64,000 nucleotides of DNA from Rhodospirillales bacterium (GTDB taxonomy: Bacteria; Pseudomonadota; Alphaproteobacteria; Micavibrionales; Micavibrionaceae): assembly GCA_020638395.1 (NCBI GenBank), contig JACKIP010000009.1, positions 9,118-73,117 of the forward strand, given 5' to 3'. Numbering within the stretch: the first letter of the stretch is position 1; the number at the start of each line of letters is the position of its first letter. The notes under the pieces were generated by a model. The model worked only from the letters and a program-made list of their open reading frames with translations, was not told the origin of the DNA and ran no database searches. The translations under genes and the position numbers were made by a program. Of the stretch, positions 44,252 through 53,556 are shown piece by piece.

Positions 44252-45109
44252 TTAAAAACGTCCTGAACGGTAATCGTTCATGGCTTGCTTAATTTCATCT
44301 TGTGTATTCATTACAAACGGACCCTGACCTGCAATTGGTTCATCAATAGGTTCTCCATTCATGATAAGAATGCTCGTATCGCTTATGGCTTTCAAGGATA
44401 TATAATCTCCTTCCCTTTCAAACAGGACAAGTTCTTTTTCATTTAGTGTCTCTTCTCCATTAATTTGAACGTTTCCGGATAAAATTAATACATTCGTGGT
44501 AAAGCCTTCTGGCAAAGGTAAATCAATTATATGCCCTGTTTTTAGGCGCATATCCCACAAATTAACAGGCGTGAATGTTTTGGCGGCACCTTTGGTATTC
44601 GCGTAATTTCCGGCGATCACTCTAACGGTGCCGCCGTTATCATCCATCTTCACTACAGGAATTTTGCTATTCAAAATCTCCTGGTAATGTGGGGCGCTCA
44701 TTTTATCTTTAGCAGGTAGATTAACCCAAAGCTGGATCATTTCCAAAGTGCCGCCTTTTTTTGTAAAATCTGATCCGTGCATTTCTTCATGAAGAATACC
44801 GCGTGCTGCCGTCATCCATTGCACATCACCGGGGCCTATTTTACCGAAGTTTCCCGCATTGTCTTTATGCTCAATTTCGCCTTGATACACGATAGTGACA
44901 GTTTCAAAACCACGATGCGGGTGTTGCTCTACGCCGCGGGGGTGATCAGAGGGCTCAAAATCTGCAGGTCCGGCATAATCAAGCAGTAAAAATGGGCTAA
45001 TATCGTGTCCTTGTTGGCTATAGGAAAACAGCGTGTTCACAGGAAAGCCGTTACCAACCCAATGTTGGCCTGTTCCACGATTTATCCGTGCAATTTTTTT
45101 AATTTTCAT
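44252..45109 (-). CDS. Pirin-family protein
   Basis: This 285-residue bicupin has pirin marks: HWVGNGFPVNTLFSYSQQGHDISPFLLLDYAGP, the metal-binding HPHRGFETVTIVYQGEIEHKDN, and ARGILHEEMHG. Pirins use iron and include quercetin-dioxygenase and redox-sensor types. It is divergent from an HxlR regulator with a shared operator region, the classic arrangement in electrophile or hypochlorite response. The frame is open to 45172 but the Met at 45109 is the likely start. The pair is more AT-rich than its surroundings, hinting at transfer. Confidence 0.92.
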   Translation of the reverse strand: MKIKKIARINRGTGQHWVGNGFPVNTLFSYSQQGHDISPFLLLDYAGPADFEPSDHPRGVEQHPHRGFETVTIVYQGEIEHKDNAGNFGKIGPGDVQWMTAARGILHEEMHGSDFTKKGGTLEMIQLWVNLPAKDKMSAPHYQEILNSKIPVVKMDDNGGTVRVIAGNYANTKGAAKTFTPVNLWDMRLKTGHIIDLPLPEGFTTNVLILSGNVQINGEETLNEKELVLFEREGDYISLKAISDTSILIMNGEPIDEPIAGQGPFVMNTQDEIKQAMNDYRSGRF

Positions 45110-45160
45110 GGCATTTCTCCTTCTTTTTTTGATATTTAAATGATAAGTTAATACCATACG

Positions 45161-45176
45161 GTACTTTTGCAAGTAC
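45161..45176. promoter_or_regulatory. Inverted repeat operator between pirin and HxlR genes
   Basis: GTACTTTTGCAAGTAC is an inverted repeat with 6-base arms and a 4-base spacer. Its GTACTT/AAGTAC arms resemble known HxlR-family (YodB/QorR-type) operators. It overlaps the -35 region of a candidate promoter for the regulator, whose -10 is TATACT at 45187-45192. Confidence 0.65.
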
Positions 45177-45210
45177 GCACATAAAGTATACTGATAAAAC
45201 GAGTGTAATA

Positions 45211-45546
45211 GTGCCTAAAAAAGAATTATTTTGTCCTGTGGAGATTACTCTGGATGCATTATCTGGACGATGGAAGGTGCTCATTATCCAGCAACTTCTT
45301 GACGGCACAAAGAGATTTAACCAACTGCAACGTGAGCTAAAGGGAATTACACATCGTACACTCAGTAAACAATTAAAAGAGATGGAAGAGCACGGACTTG
45401 TTAATCGCAAAGATTATAAAGAAATACCTCCGCGAGTAGAATATAGTTTATCAGAACTTGGAAAATCTCTCGAAAGCGTTCTATCCGCAATGCACAAATG
45501 GGGAGAAGCGTACGGTTCTAAAATAACGAGTAAGGAAAAATTGTAA
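45211..45546 (+). CDS. HxlR-family transcriptional regulator
   Basis: This 111-residue winged-helix protein begins FCPVEITLDALSGRWKVLIIQQLLDG. It has the conserved redox Cys8 in FCPVE and the HxlR core with FNQLQRELKGITHRTLSKQLKEMEEHGLVNRKDY. HxlR regulators sense electrophiles, quinones or hypochlorite through that Cys and repress divergent genes. The start is GTG at 45211; no better start lies closer to the core. The likely target is the divergent pirin gene and itself. Confidence 0.92.
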   Translation: MPKKELFCPVEITLDALSGRWKVLIIQQLLDGTKRFNQLQRELKGITHRTLSKQLKEMEEHGLVNRKDYKEIPPRVEYSLSELGKSLESVLSAMHKWGEAYGSKITSKEKL

Positions 45547-45675
45547 TATGAGTGATTTTATTCGTAAAGCAACGTGGTGAGAACTTTTTTAATTTTTATG
45601 GCGGCAATTGCAAAATTGAGCCCATGTTGGCGTTGCGGTTAATTATGAATGGGAAGAATCTCGGTGAAAAGGGGG

Positions 45676-45751
45676 TGGTGGAGCCGAGCGGAATCGAACC
45701 GCCGACCTCTACAATGCCATTGTAGCGCTCTACCAATTGAGCTACGGCCCC
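45676..45751 (-). tRNA. tRNA-Ala (anticodon GGC)
   Basis: The 76-base tRNA reads from 45751 to 45676 with the CCA end encoded. The acceptor stem GGGGCCG pairs with CGGCTCC (one G.U pair), the anticodon loop carries GGC in TGGCATT, and the T-arm has the GGTTCGATTCC consensus. It is a single tRNA. No integrase, direct repeat or mobile-element border was seen at its 3' end. Confidence 0.97.
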
Positions 45752-45764
45752 GAAAGTAGAGTTG

Positions 45765-45793
45765 AAATTACTGATCTCTTTGTCGTTTTGCAA
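45765..45793 (-). promoter_or_regulatory. Candidate tRNA-Ala promoter
   Basis: On the minus strand, TTGCAA (45793-45788) and TAATTT (45770-45765) are 17 bases apart. A start near 45758 would give a short leader before the tRNA. Confidence 0.35.
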
Positions 45794-45852
45794 GCGTTTT
45801 TCTGGGACAAGTCGTCATTTTATACAAGACCTCAGAAAAAACTCCTCAGCCC

Positions 45853-46263
45853 TTAATACTGTAGAGGCTTTTTGATGGAGCTCTCAAACTGGAACAATTC
45901 GGTTCCAAAAGGAATAAAAGTTCCCAGAAGCGGGGTCAATTCATAGGAGACGTCAATTTCAACCCAATCTACACCATATTCTGTATAGGTATTGGAGGTG
46001 ACACTCAGGTCTGTGGGGGGGACGGACATATCCCGCAGCCGATCTTCTGCATAGGTGATAATGTCTGATTCTGTTAGACCTTCATTGACGGCGACATAGC
46101 GTCCGGTATCCTCTACGGCATATTGGATGGTGTTCATGGTCCACATAATCCGCCCGGTTTCGAATACTCCCAGCATAATCAGAAAAAACGGAACTGCCAC
46201 CAGCGCAAATTCAATCGCGGTGGCACCTGTGTTATTCCTTAGATAGTTGATAATACCATTCAT
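45853..46263 (-). CDS. TadE-like pilus assembly protein
   Basis: This 136-residue protein has the TadE-type N-terminus, GATAIEFALVAVPFFLIMLGVFETGRIMW, with a single membrane helix and a Glu at position 5 after the cleavable GA. TadE/TadF-type minor pilins belong to the Flp (tight adherence) pilus system. Its start overlaps the previous gene's stop, and three such genes are in tandem here. Other tad genes (cpaBCEF, tadBC) are not in the window. Confidence 0.9.
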   Translation of the reverse strand: MNGIINYLRNNTGATAIEFALVAVPFFLIMLGVFETGRIMWTMNTIQYAVEDTGRYVAVNEGLTESDIITYAEDRLRDMSVPPTDLSVTSNTYTEYGVDWVEIDVSYELTPLLGTFIPFGTELFQFESSIKKPLQY

Positions 46264-46706
46264 CAGTCAACCCTCATTCTGGAAGCTTTTGAGATTGCTA
46301 CATGGTCGCTAACCCCGGGATATGGCAGGAGCGGGCTATAGCTTCCACTGACACTGACGCTGACAAAGCGCCGCTCAAAGTCACCGTCTCCGCAGGAGGA
46401 AATGGGGCACTCGCGGATAACGCCATCCGAGCATTCACATTCAAAAGTGGTGGTATAACTCAGGCCGGTTTCGCCGGTATCTGCCATCAGAGTATTCACC
46501 AGAGCCGGAACCTCGGTATCGTCTTTGCTGGCTGCGACGTAATCGGCAATACTGCCGGAAATATTCTGAATATTCATTTTCGAATTCAGATACAGGCCGA
46601 AATCCACTAGTCCGATAAACAACAGAATGAAAATCGGGGCCACAAATGCAAATTCTGTTGCGGCAATTCCATTTTCACGATGCAGATATAAATAAAGTTT
46701 TTTCAT
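46263..46706 (-). CDS. TadE/TadG-like pilus assembly protein
   Basis: This 147-residue protein has the same N-terminal pilin-like helix as its neighbour (GIAATEFAFVAPIFILLFIGLVDFG). A Cys-rich segment with CECSDGVIRECPISSC sits in the middle. The four Cys could form disulfides in the periplasm. It is the middle gene of three in tandem, adjacent to the TadG-like gene by 4 bases and overlapping the next by one base. Confidence 0.88.
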   Translation of the reverse strand: MKKLYLYLHRENGIAATEFAFVAPIFILLFIGLVDFGLYLNSKMNIQNISGSIADYVAASKDDTEVPALVNTLMADTGETGLSYTTTFECECSDGVIRECPISSCGDGDFERRFVSVSVSGSYSPLLPYPGVSDHVAISKASRMRVD

Positions 46707-46710
46707 GTTC

Positions 46711-47976
46711 TTAACGGATCAGAGTTACATCTGGAATTTCTATGTCACGGTTTGCAACGTTGTCACAATTATTGCCAATGGATGGATTACCGGCAATTGT
46801 GATGGTCTTTGCAATCAGGATCGTGCAGGGGTCCGCGCCACCGGCAAATCCTGCATCGCCACCGAACCATAGGCCTTGAGAGGGAAAATACAGCACGCCT
46901 TCGATATTGATCCCGCTGGTACCCACGATTTTATTCTGAAGATTCTTTGCAGAGGGGGCATTCCGATCCTGAAAGAACGCAACACCTTCGAAGTCATCTC
47001 CTTCTTTCGGCGGGGTCAGATTTATCTGACGGCTGCCTGAAATGTCGACCTGTGCGTAATCATTTCCTTCGCCGGTCAGAATAATACTGACTTCTTCGCC
47101 GCTGAGCGTTCCGCCTCCGGTTACTTTCAAGGATCCTCCGAAGATAATATAAACGCCGGGCTCAAAGACGATGTCATTATTTCCGGAAATTGAGATACCT
47201 CCACAATAAAGTCCGGGACTCAGAGTCGTGTCACTGTTTACCGTCAGGGCTTTTGCCTTTTTAGGGCATTCTGCGTGTGCCGGGACCTCCAGATCTTCAT
47301 AGGGGTCATCAATCGGGGCTTTGTTTGTTTTCAGGCTGTTATACTGAAAATCGGCAGCGCCGCCGGTCACATCGTAATAACCAGATATCCTGACATTATT
47401 TACAAGCACGTCCACATTCCCGGAGAGGGTAAAGGCTTGGTCGCTGCTGGAATTGACCGCGATTCCGCAACTGGGGGCAGAGAGGTCCACCGAACCGAAT
47501 GAGGTAAAGGCATCGTCTGCGCTGCGGTCCAGAGATAAGAAGCAAAAATTCCCGTCAACGCCGTCTACTCGGGCTTCGGCATAGGCGGAAATCCTTTTTT
47601 TATCTGTAAAGAAGCGGGAGAATAAGGCTTCACTGTCTTCCGAGACGGTCAATCCAATGGTATAGCTGCCATCCTCTTCTTCGGTGAGAATTGCTAAAGT
47701 AAGGTTGCCATTTGCGTCGGGGTTATAGCCGTTCGCCATTGCCTCTTTTTCGGCGGCATAGTCCATATAGTCATTACTTTTGGTGGCCAGCTCCCATCCG
47801 GCGGCGATAACACCAGCATCTGCTGCCGTTTGCAGATCCTGCTTCTTGGCCATCCAGACGCTGGCATCGACCCCCAGGCCGGCCACGCCGATAATGACAG
47901 GGAATGCAAGCGCGGCCATAACGGCAACGCTGCCGAGTGTTTGTCTATAGAAGCGGTTGAATATGTTCTTTTCCAT
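46711..47976 (-). CDS. TadG-like Flp pilus assembly protein
   Basis: This 421-residue protein begins with the TadE/G-type helix (GSVAVMAALAFPVIIGVAGLGVDASVW) followed by AAADAGVIAAGWELA, the TadG pattern. The rest is a large periplasmic domain, rich in Gly and Ser, which ends FAGGADPCTILIAKTITIAGNPSIG with Cys residues. TadG-family proteins are needed for Flp pilus assembly or anchoring. It heads a three-gene unit and is divergent from an OmpR-type regulator, which may control it. Confidence 0.88.
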   Translation of the reverse strand: MEKNIFNRFYRQTLGSVAVMAALAFPVIIGVAGLGVDASVWMAKKQDLQTAADAGVIAAGWELATKSNDYMDYAAEKEAMANGYNPDANGNLTLAILTEEEDGSYTIGLTVSEDSEALFSRFFTDKKRISAYAEARVDGVDGNFCFLSLDRSADDAFTSFGSVDLSAPSCGIAVNSSSDQAFTLSGNVDVLVNNVRISGYYDVTGGAADFQYNSLKTNKAPIDDPYEDLEVPAHAECPKKAKALTVNSDTTLSPGLYCGGISISGNNDIVFEPGVYIIFGGSLKVTGGGTLSGEEVSIILTGEGNDYAQVDISGSRQINLTPPKEGDDFEGVAFFQDRNAPSAKNLQNKIVGTSGINIEGVLYFPSQGLWFGGDAGFAGGADPCTILIAKTITIAGNPSIGNNCDNVANRDIEIPDVTLIR

Positions 47977-48125
47977 TAGCTCATTCTAATTTCAAAAGAT
48001 TAATAAGAATAAAAGTAAGCATTTAATTTTATGTTAATTTTCACGGTAATTTAAAGGAGCGGAGCATTGACCCGGCACGGTATTTTGTTTTAGCCTGCAA
48101 CGGATACAGTCGAAAGAAGGTTGCG

Positions 48126-48668
48126 ATGTTTATACTACAGGCTCCTGATACGATCAGCGTCAGAACGCTTCTGGAGGGTCTGAGCGCTGCGGGGTTGGAG
48201 GTTTCTTTTGAACCTGTGGAGGGCAATAAGAAACCGCTTCTCCGGTTGACACAATCTTCCCGGCTGGCTTCCCGGCCAGAAGGGGTGCCTGTTACGTTTC
48301 CCTTACGCATGGGGGACTTTATTGACAAGGCCTGTCTGAGTCTGCAAAACCATCTGGTCTTTCCGCAGGTCATAGAAGTGCCGGAAGGGGGGTTTGACCT
48401 CAATCGCGCCGTGTTTCAAAGGCCTGGGCAGCCTGCGATTTCCCTGACAGAAAAAGAATGCGGGCTGATCGCGGCTTTGTATGGAGAGGGGGAGGGGGCG
48501 GTTTCCAGAGAGGCTTTGCTGAAGCAGGTTTGGGAACACACGGCGGAACTGGAAACGCATACTCTGGAGACGCATATCTATCGCCTGCGGCAAAAGATTG
48601 AGCAGGACCCGGCCGTTCCCCGGATTATTCTGACCGAGCGCGAGGGGTATCGACTGGCGAAAATCTGA
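48126..48668 (+). CDS. OmpR-type winged-helix protein without a receiver domain
   Basis: This 180-residue protein has a C-terminal OmpR/PhoB DNA-binding domain (ISLTEKECGLIAALYGEGEGAVSREALLKQVW, then LETHTLETHIYRLRQKIEQDP and IILTEREGYRLAKI). Its N-terminal 85 residues do not show the receiver Asp, Lys or Thr/Ser residues. It may be a degenerate receiver or another sensor domain, so it may act without phosphorylation. It diverges from the tad trio, with 149 bases between starts, and is a candidate local regulator. Confidence 0.85.
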   Translation: MFILQAPDTISVRTLLEGLSAAGLEVSFEPVEGNKKPLLRLTQSSRLASRPEGVPVTFPLRMGDFIDKACLSLQNHLVFPQVIEVPEGGFDLNRAVFQRPGQPAISLTEKECGLIAALYGEGEGAVSREALLKQVWEHTAELETHTLETHIYRLRQKIEQDPAVPRIILTEREGYRLAKI

Positions 48669-48828
48669 TCGACGCAGGCATTAGAGGCGCCTCGTGGAAT
48701 GTCATAGTTGCATGAGGTGCTTTCTTTGAGCGCATAGCTAAAAACCTTTTCTATTTTATCTGTACGGCCTAGTATGCACGCCTCGTTTATAGGTGTATAA
48801 AATAACAAACAACGTAACATAAAAAGTC

Positions 48829-51800
48829 ATGAAAAATTTTTCCAAAATCCTCTTTCATACAATTCCGGAAAAAGATCTGGTGTCTTTGAGCGAATGTGAG
48901 CGCGGTCGTATTCTGGCGGCACATATGGAGTTATCGCAGAAACGCACCCCTGGTAAAGCACAGATTTCGATCAGCCGTACTCAGTGCGAGCACCCCGGGG
49001 ATGAGCGCACAGTGATAGATATTGTTCAGGATGATACACCCTTTCTGGTCGATTCAATCGTTGCAGAAATTAACCGGCACTCTCTGTTGATCGACCAGCT
49101 TATTCACCCCTATGTTTTTGCCACATTCAAAGACGGCGTGTTTGTGTCCGCATCTGAACGCGAGAGTGATGCGTCTGTCCGCCAGAATCACATTCATATC
49201 CGGTTGCATCGCTTGATTCCTAAAAATATGGAACAAAAATTAAAGCGCGGTTTGAAACGAGCGGCGATTGATGTTCATCTGGCCACCAAAGATTGGGAAG
49301 GATTGCGTCAGAAGATTGTCTCCTGTCAGAAAATTGTGCAGAAATATGCCGCAAAAACTGTCGAGAATGAAGAATATGCCGCGTTTCTGGAGTATATTCA
49401 TAATAATAATTTCACCCTGTTGGGATACCGTTATTATCAGAAAGTGTCGGCAGAATTTCAGGCGCAACCGAAAAAAAGTCTGGGACTTTTGCGTTCCGCC
49501 AGAGATGTCGATTTTCTGGAAAAGTATAGTGCCGAGCTTCCGGAATTATTTGCCCGACTTGCGATGCAGCCGCATGCGATGCATATCTTTAAAATGAACC
49601 GGGATTCCTCGGTTCACCGCCGGGTGCCGATTGATGCCATGGCAGTTCAGGATCTGGAGGCGGATGGATCGGTCAAGGGGTATCACCTGATTATAGGGTT
49701 GTTTACCTCTGTGACGTATTCCAGATCGATCATGAATATCCCTTATTTGCGGGAAAAAGTTTCTCAGGTTTTAACGCAAACCAATTTTGTCTCTGGCAGC
49801 CATGATGACAAAGCCCTGCGCCATATTCTGGAGAAATACCCAAGGGATGAGCTGTTTCAACTTGAGGTGCCGCAATTGCAAAAAACAGCATTGTCGATCC
49901 TCAGTTTGCAGGAGTGCCAGCGCATTGCCCTTTTCCTGCGCCCGGATTTGTTCGGCACGTCTGTGGTCTGCCTGATTTATATTCCACGGGATCGTTTTGA
50001 TACCCGGATGCGCAAACGGTTTGAAGGTATTCTGGAGGCAGAGCTGGGCGGAACGACAACCTCCTTCTTTACAACGCTGGATGATTCTGTTTTTGCGCGG
50101 GTGTTATTGCGGATTGAGTGCAATAAAGACCGGGTGGCACATCTGGATGAAGATCGTCTTGAGAAATTGCTGCGTCAGGAAGGGCGTGCCTGGGATGAAG
50201 CTTTGGCGGAAGCCATCAATGTTTCTTACGGGACAGACGCGGATGAGTTGGTGGAGACCTATAGCGGCGCGTTCCCGACTTCTTATCGGGAAAACTATTC
50301 TCCGGAAAAAGCCCTCAATGATATGGCGGTGATTGAGAAGCTGTCCGACACGCAAAAAATAGGGATCAGCTTCTATCAGGATAGTTCCTGTCAGGCGCAG
50401 GAGTTTCGGCTGAAACTTTATTTGCGGGAGGAAGCTCTAACCTTATCCGACGCCCTTCCTATTCTGGAAAATATGGGGCTGCGGGTGATTTCCGAATTGC
50501 CGTTTAAAGTTAAAATCCAGCGTAATGGCACGCCGGATATTATCTGGATTCACGACTTCCTGATGAAGACAGAAATCAAGGATATCGGACAGCGGCTGGA
50601 GGTAAATAAGCATCACGCCGAAAAAGCATTCGAGATGATCTGGCATGGAAAAATGCAGAATGATTCGCTCAATGCTCTGGTGATGAGCGCGTCCATGACC
50701 TGGAGGGATGTTATTATTCTACGGGCGTATGTGCATTATATCCGCCAGCTTGGAACACCCTTCACTCGGAACTATATTGCCTCGGCCCTGACCAAACATC
50801 CGCAGGTTGCCCGCCTGCTGGTAGATATGTTCTGCAAGCGTCTTGACCCTGTGCAGGCGGCAGATCAGGACAAATATGTCACGGCGTGCCGGCTTCTGAT
50901 ACAGGATGAGCTGGAACAGGTTGCGTCTCTGGATGAAGACCGTATTTTGCGCAGCATTCTGAATTTGGTTGAATCGACTCTGCGCACAAATTTCTTCCAG
51001 ACAGACGAAGCGGGGGTTGCAAAGGATTACCTGTCTCTGAAAATTGACAGCACCCATGTTGACGGGATGCCGGAGCCAAAACCTTACCGGGAAATCTTTG
51101 TCTATTCTCCCCGCATGGAGGGGGTTCACCTGCGCGGCGGGCCAATTGCCAGAGGCGGGCTGCGCTGGTCTGACCGTCCGGAAGACTACCGGACGGAAGT
51201 TCTTGGCCTGATGAAAGCGCAGATGGTGAAAAACTCGGTCATCGTGCCGGTCGGGTCCAAGGGCGGGTTTATTCTGCGTCATCCACCGAAAGAAGGGGGA
51301 CGGGCTGCGCTGCTGGAAGAGGGGATTGCCTGTTATAAAATATTTATCCGTGGATTGCTGGATATCACCGATAACCGCAAAGGCCGGAAAATCATTCCGC
51401 CGCAAAATGTCGTGCGTCATGATGGGGATGACCCTTATCTGGTCGTGGCCGCCGATAAAGGAACCGCGACTTTTTCAGATATCGCCAATGGGATATCTCA
51501 GGAGTACGGATTCTGGCTGGGCGATGCATTCGCGTCCGGTGGCTCGGTCGGATACGATCACAAAAAGATGGGGATTACTGCCCGCGGGGCCTGGGAATCC
51601 GTTAAACGTCACTTCTATGAGCTGAACCACGATACGCAGACTCAGGAATTCGACGTGATCGGTGTGGGCGACATGGGCGGCGATGTGTTCGGAAACGGCA
51701 TGTTGCTGTCGAAAAAAATCCGTCTGATCGGTGCGTTCAACCACCTGCATATTTTCTGCGATCCTCACCCGGATGCAGACTCAAGCTGGGCGGAACGTAA

Positions 51801-53544
51801 ACGCTTATTTGAGTCCGTGCAGGGATGGGATGGGTATGACCTCTCTAAATTGTCTCCCGGCGGACGTATTTACTCCCGTGCGGATAAAGAGCTTGTTTTG
51901 ACGGACGAAATTCGTAAGTGCTTTAATATCAGCAAGGAAAAAGTATCTCCGCCAGAGCTGATGCATGCAATGCTGCTGGCGAAGACCGATCTTCTGTGGT
52001 TTGGGGGTATCGGAACTTATGTCAAGGCAGAAAACGAAACGCATCAGCAGGTCGGCGATAAAACCAATGATGCCATCCGGGTGAATGCCAAGGATCTGCA
52101 AGCCAAAGTGATTGGCGAAGGAGCCAATCTGGGCGTGACGCAACTGGCGCGGATTGAGTTTGCAAAAAATCGCGGCGCGATCAATGCGGACTTTATTGAT
52201 AATTCCGGGGGGGTTGATTCATCTGACCATGAAGTCAATATCAAAATTTTGCTGCAGGCCGTCATGGAAGACAAGGGCAGCAAGATGGATTTGAAAGCCC
52301 GCAATAAATTGCTGGAAAGTATGACAGAAACCGTTGCTCAACTTGTTCTGGATCATAACCGCGCAAAAGTTGAAGCTATCAGTCTGATGGAATTGCAGGC
52401 GGTGGATACTCTGGCGGCGCAGGCCGACCTGATTCAGCAGTATGAAAATGAGATCGGGTTAAACCGTAAACTGGAAGCTCTTCCGGATCAGGAATCTGTG
52501 AATACCCGTCTGCGGCTGGGCAAAGGCCTCACCCGTCCGGAGCTGAGCACCGTTCAGGCCTATGCCACGATTCGTCTGACGGATCAGTTGCGAGATACCT
52601 CAATTCCGGATCATCCGACCTTGCGCCCATGGTTGATTACCTACTTCCCGCGGCATCTGCAAAAAGATTACGAGACCGAAATTCGTCAACACCGGCTGGC
52701 CCGCGATATTATCTGCATGAAACTGGCTAATAATATTGTCAACCGTATGGGCCCAACCTTCATCAAGGATATCAGGGATCAGACGGGGGCGAGTATCGAG
52801 GATATCGTACGGGCTTACCTGATTTCCAAGGAAATTACCGGGCTGCGCGCTCTGTGGGACGAGGTTAATTCCGAGACGTTCACAGCTCTGGCCCCCGTGC
52901 GGTTACAAGCATTGAAAGCATTATCGGATCTCACTCGCAAGAATACCTTATGGTTCCTGAAGCACATGGCCGGTCATCTGGATATTGAAAAACAGATTGC
53001 TCAGTTTGGCGGCTCGATGAAAACTCTGCAGAAGGAATTATTTGACCTCCTGCCGGAACAGTTGAAAAAGACGGTGGCGGGTGCAAAATCTGCTTATATT
53101 TCAGACGGATTTCCAGCCGACCTCGCGCAGAAACTATCCCTGCTGCCTGCTTTGGAACCTGCCTGCGACATTATCCAGATGGCGCTCAAGGCCGGTCCGA
53201 AAACCAGCCTGAAAGCCGTGGCGGAGTCTTACTTCCAGATCGGAGAAACGTTCTATTTCGACTGGCTTTATTACAAAGCGAAAAGCTTGTCTGCGGAAGA
53301 TAAATGGAACCGGCAGGCCAAGGTTACTCAAATTGCGCTTTTGGCCTCAACGCATGCCGATTTGTGCGAAAAAATTCTGAAAGATCGAACGAAAGCAACA
53401 TCGTTCCGTCTGGAAGACTGGGTGCAAAAACACGAAGATGCCTGGACGATCCTGCAAAATCAGATGCAGCAAATCAAGCGGGCCGGGCAATTTGACCTTG
53501 CCATGCTGACGCTGGTTTCCGGCAGCCTGCGGAATTTTCTCTAG
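48829..53544 (+). CDS. gdhB: NAD-specific glutamate dehydrogenase, 180 kDa class
   Basis: This 1,571-residue protein matches the large NAD-GDH family found in proteobacteria and actinobacteria, which oxidises glutamate to 2-oxoglutarate. The long N-terminal region contains ACT-like domains (IDIVQDDTPFLVDSIVAEI). The catalytic part follows: RGGPIARGGLRWSDRPEDYRTEV, VPVGSKGGFILRHPP, GDMGGDVFGNGML, and KTDLLWFGGIGTYVKA. The C-terminal helical domain ends at the stop. Length is in the normal range for the family. No typical ribosome-binding site precedes the ATG. trmD follows after 12 bases. Confidence 0.96.
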   Translation: MKNFSKILFHTIPEKDLVSLSECERGRILAAHMELSQKRTPGKAQISISRTQCEHPGDERTVIDIVQDDTPFLVDSIVAEINRHSLLIDQLIHPYVFATFKDGVFVSASERESDASVRQNHIHIRLHRLIPKNMEQKLKRGLKRAAIDVHLATKDWEGLRQKIVSCQKIVQKYAAKTVENEEYAAFLEYIHNNNFTLLGYRYYQKVSAEFQAQPKKSLGLLRSARDVDFLEKYSAELPELFARLAMQPHAMHIFKMNRDSSVHRRVPIDAMAVQDLEADGSVKGYHLIIGLFTSVTYSRSIMNIPYLREKVSQVLTQTNFVSGSHDDKALRHILEKYPRDELFQLEVPQLQKTALSILSLQECQRIALFLRPDLFGTSVVCLIYIPRDRFDTRMRKRFEGILEAELGGTTTSFFTTLDDSVFARVLLRIECNKDRVAHLDEDRLEKLLRQEGRAWDEALAEAINVSYGTDADELVETYSGAFPTSYRENYSPEKALNDMAVIEKLSDTQKIGISFYQDSSCQAQEFRLKLYLREEALTLSDALPILENMGLRVISELPFKVKIQRNGTPDIIWIHDFLMKTEIKDIGQRLEVNKHHAEKAFEMIWHGKMQNDSLNALVMSASMTWRDVIILRAYVHYIRQLGTPFTRNYIASALTKHPQVARLLVDMFCKRLDPVQAADQDKYVTACRLLIQDELEQVASLDEDRILRSILNLVESTLRTNFFQTDEAGVAKDYLSLKIDSTHVDGMPEPKPYREIFVYSPRMEGVHLRGGPIARGGLRWSDRPEDYRTEVLGLMKAQMVKNSVIVPVGSKGGFILRHPPKEGGRAALLEEGIACYKIFIRGLLDITDNRKGRKIIPPQNVVRHDGDDPYLVVAADKGTATFSDIANGISQEYGFWLGDAFASGGSVGYDHKKMGITARGAWESVKRHFYELNHDTQTQEFDVIGVGDMGGDVFGNGMLLSKKIRLIGAFNHLHIFCDPHPDADSSWAERKRLFESVQGWDGYDLSKLSPGGRIYSRADKELVLTDEIRKCFNISKEKVSPPELMHAMLLAKTDLLWFGGIGTYVKAENETHQQVGDKTNDAIRVNAKDLQAKVIGEGANLGVTQLARIEFAKNRGAINADFIDNSGGVDSSDHEVNIKILLQAVMEDKGSKMDLKARNKLLESMTETVAQLVLDHNRAKVEAISLMELQAVDTLAAQADLIQQYENEIGLNRKLEALPDQESVNTRLRLGKGLTRPELSTVQAYATIRLTDQLRDTSIPDHPTLRPWLITYFPRHLQKDYETEIRQHRLARDIICMKLANNIVNRMGPTFIKDIRDQTGASIEDIVRAYLISKEITGLRALWDEVNSETFTALAPVRLQALKALSDLTRKNTLWFLKHMAGHLDIEKQIAQFGGSMKTLQKELFDLLPEQLKKTVAGAKSAYISDGFPADLAQKLSLLPALEPACDIIQMALKAGPKTSLKAVAESYFQIGETFYFDWLYYKAKSLSAEDKWNRQAKVTQIALLASTHADLCEKILKDRTKATSFRLEDWVQKHEDAWTILQNQMQQIKRAGQFDLAMLTLVSGSLRNFL

Positions 53545-53556
53545 GAAGAGGAGGGG

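Noticed and set aside
45676..45751. tRNA-Ala as an integration site
   Set aside because: No integrase gene or duplicated tRNA 3' end was seen on either side.
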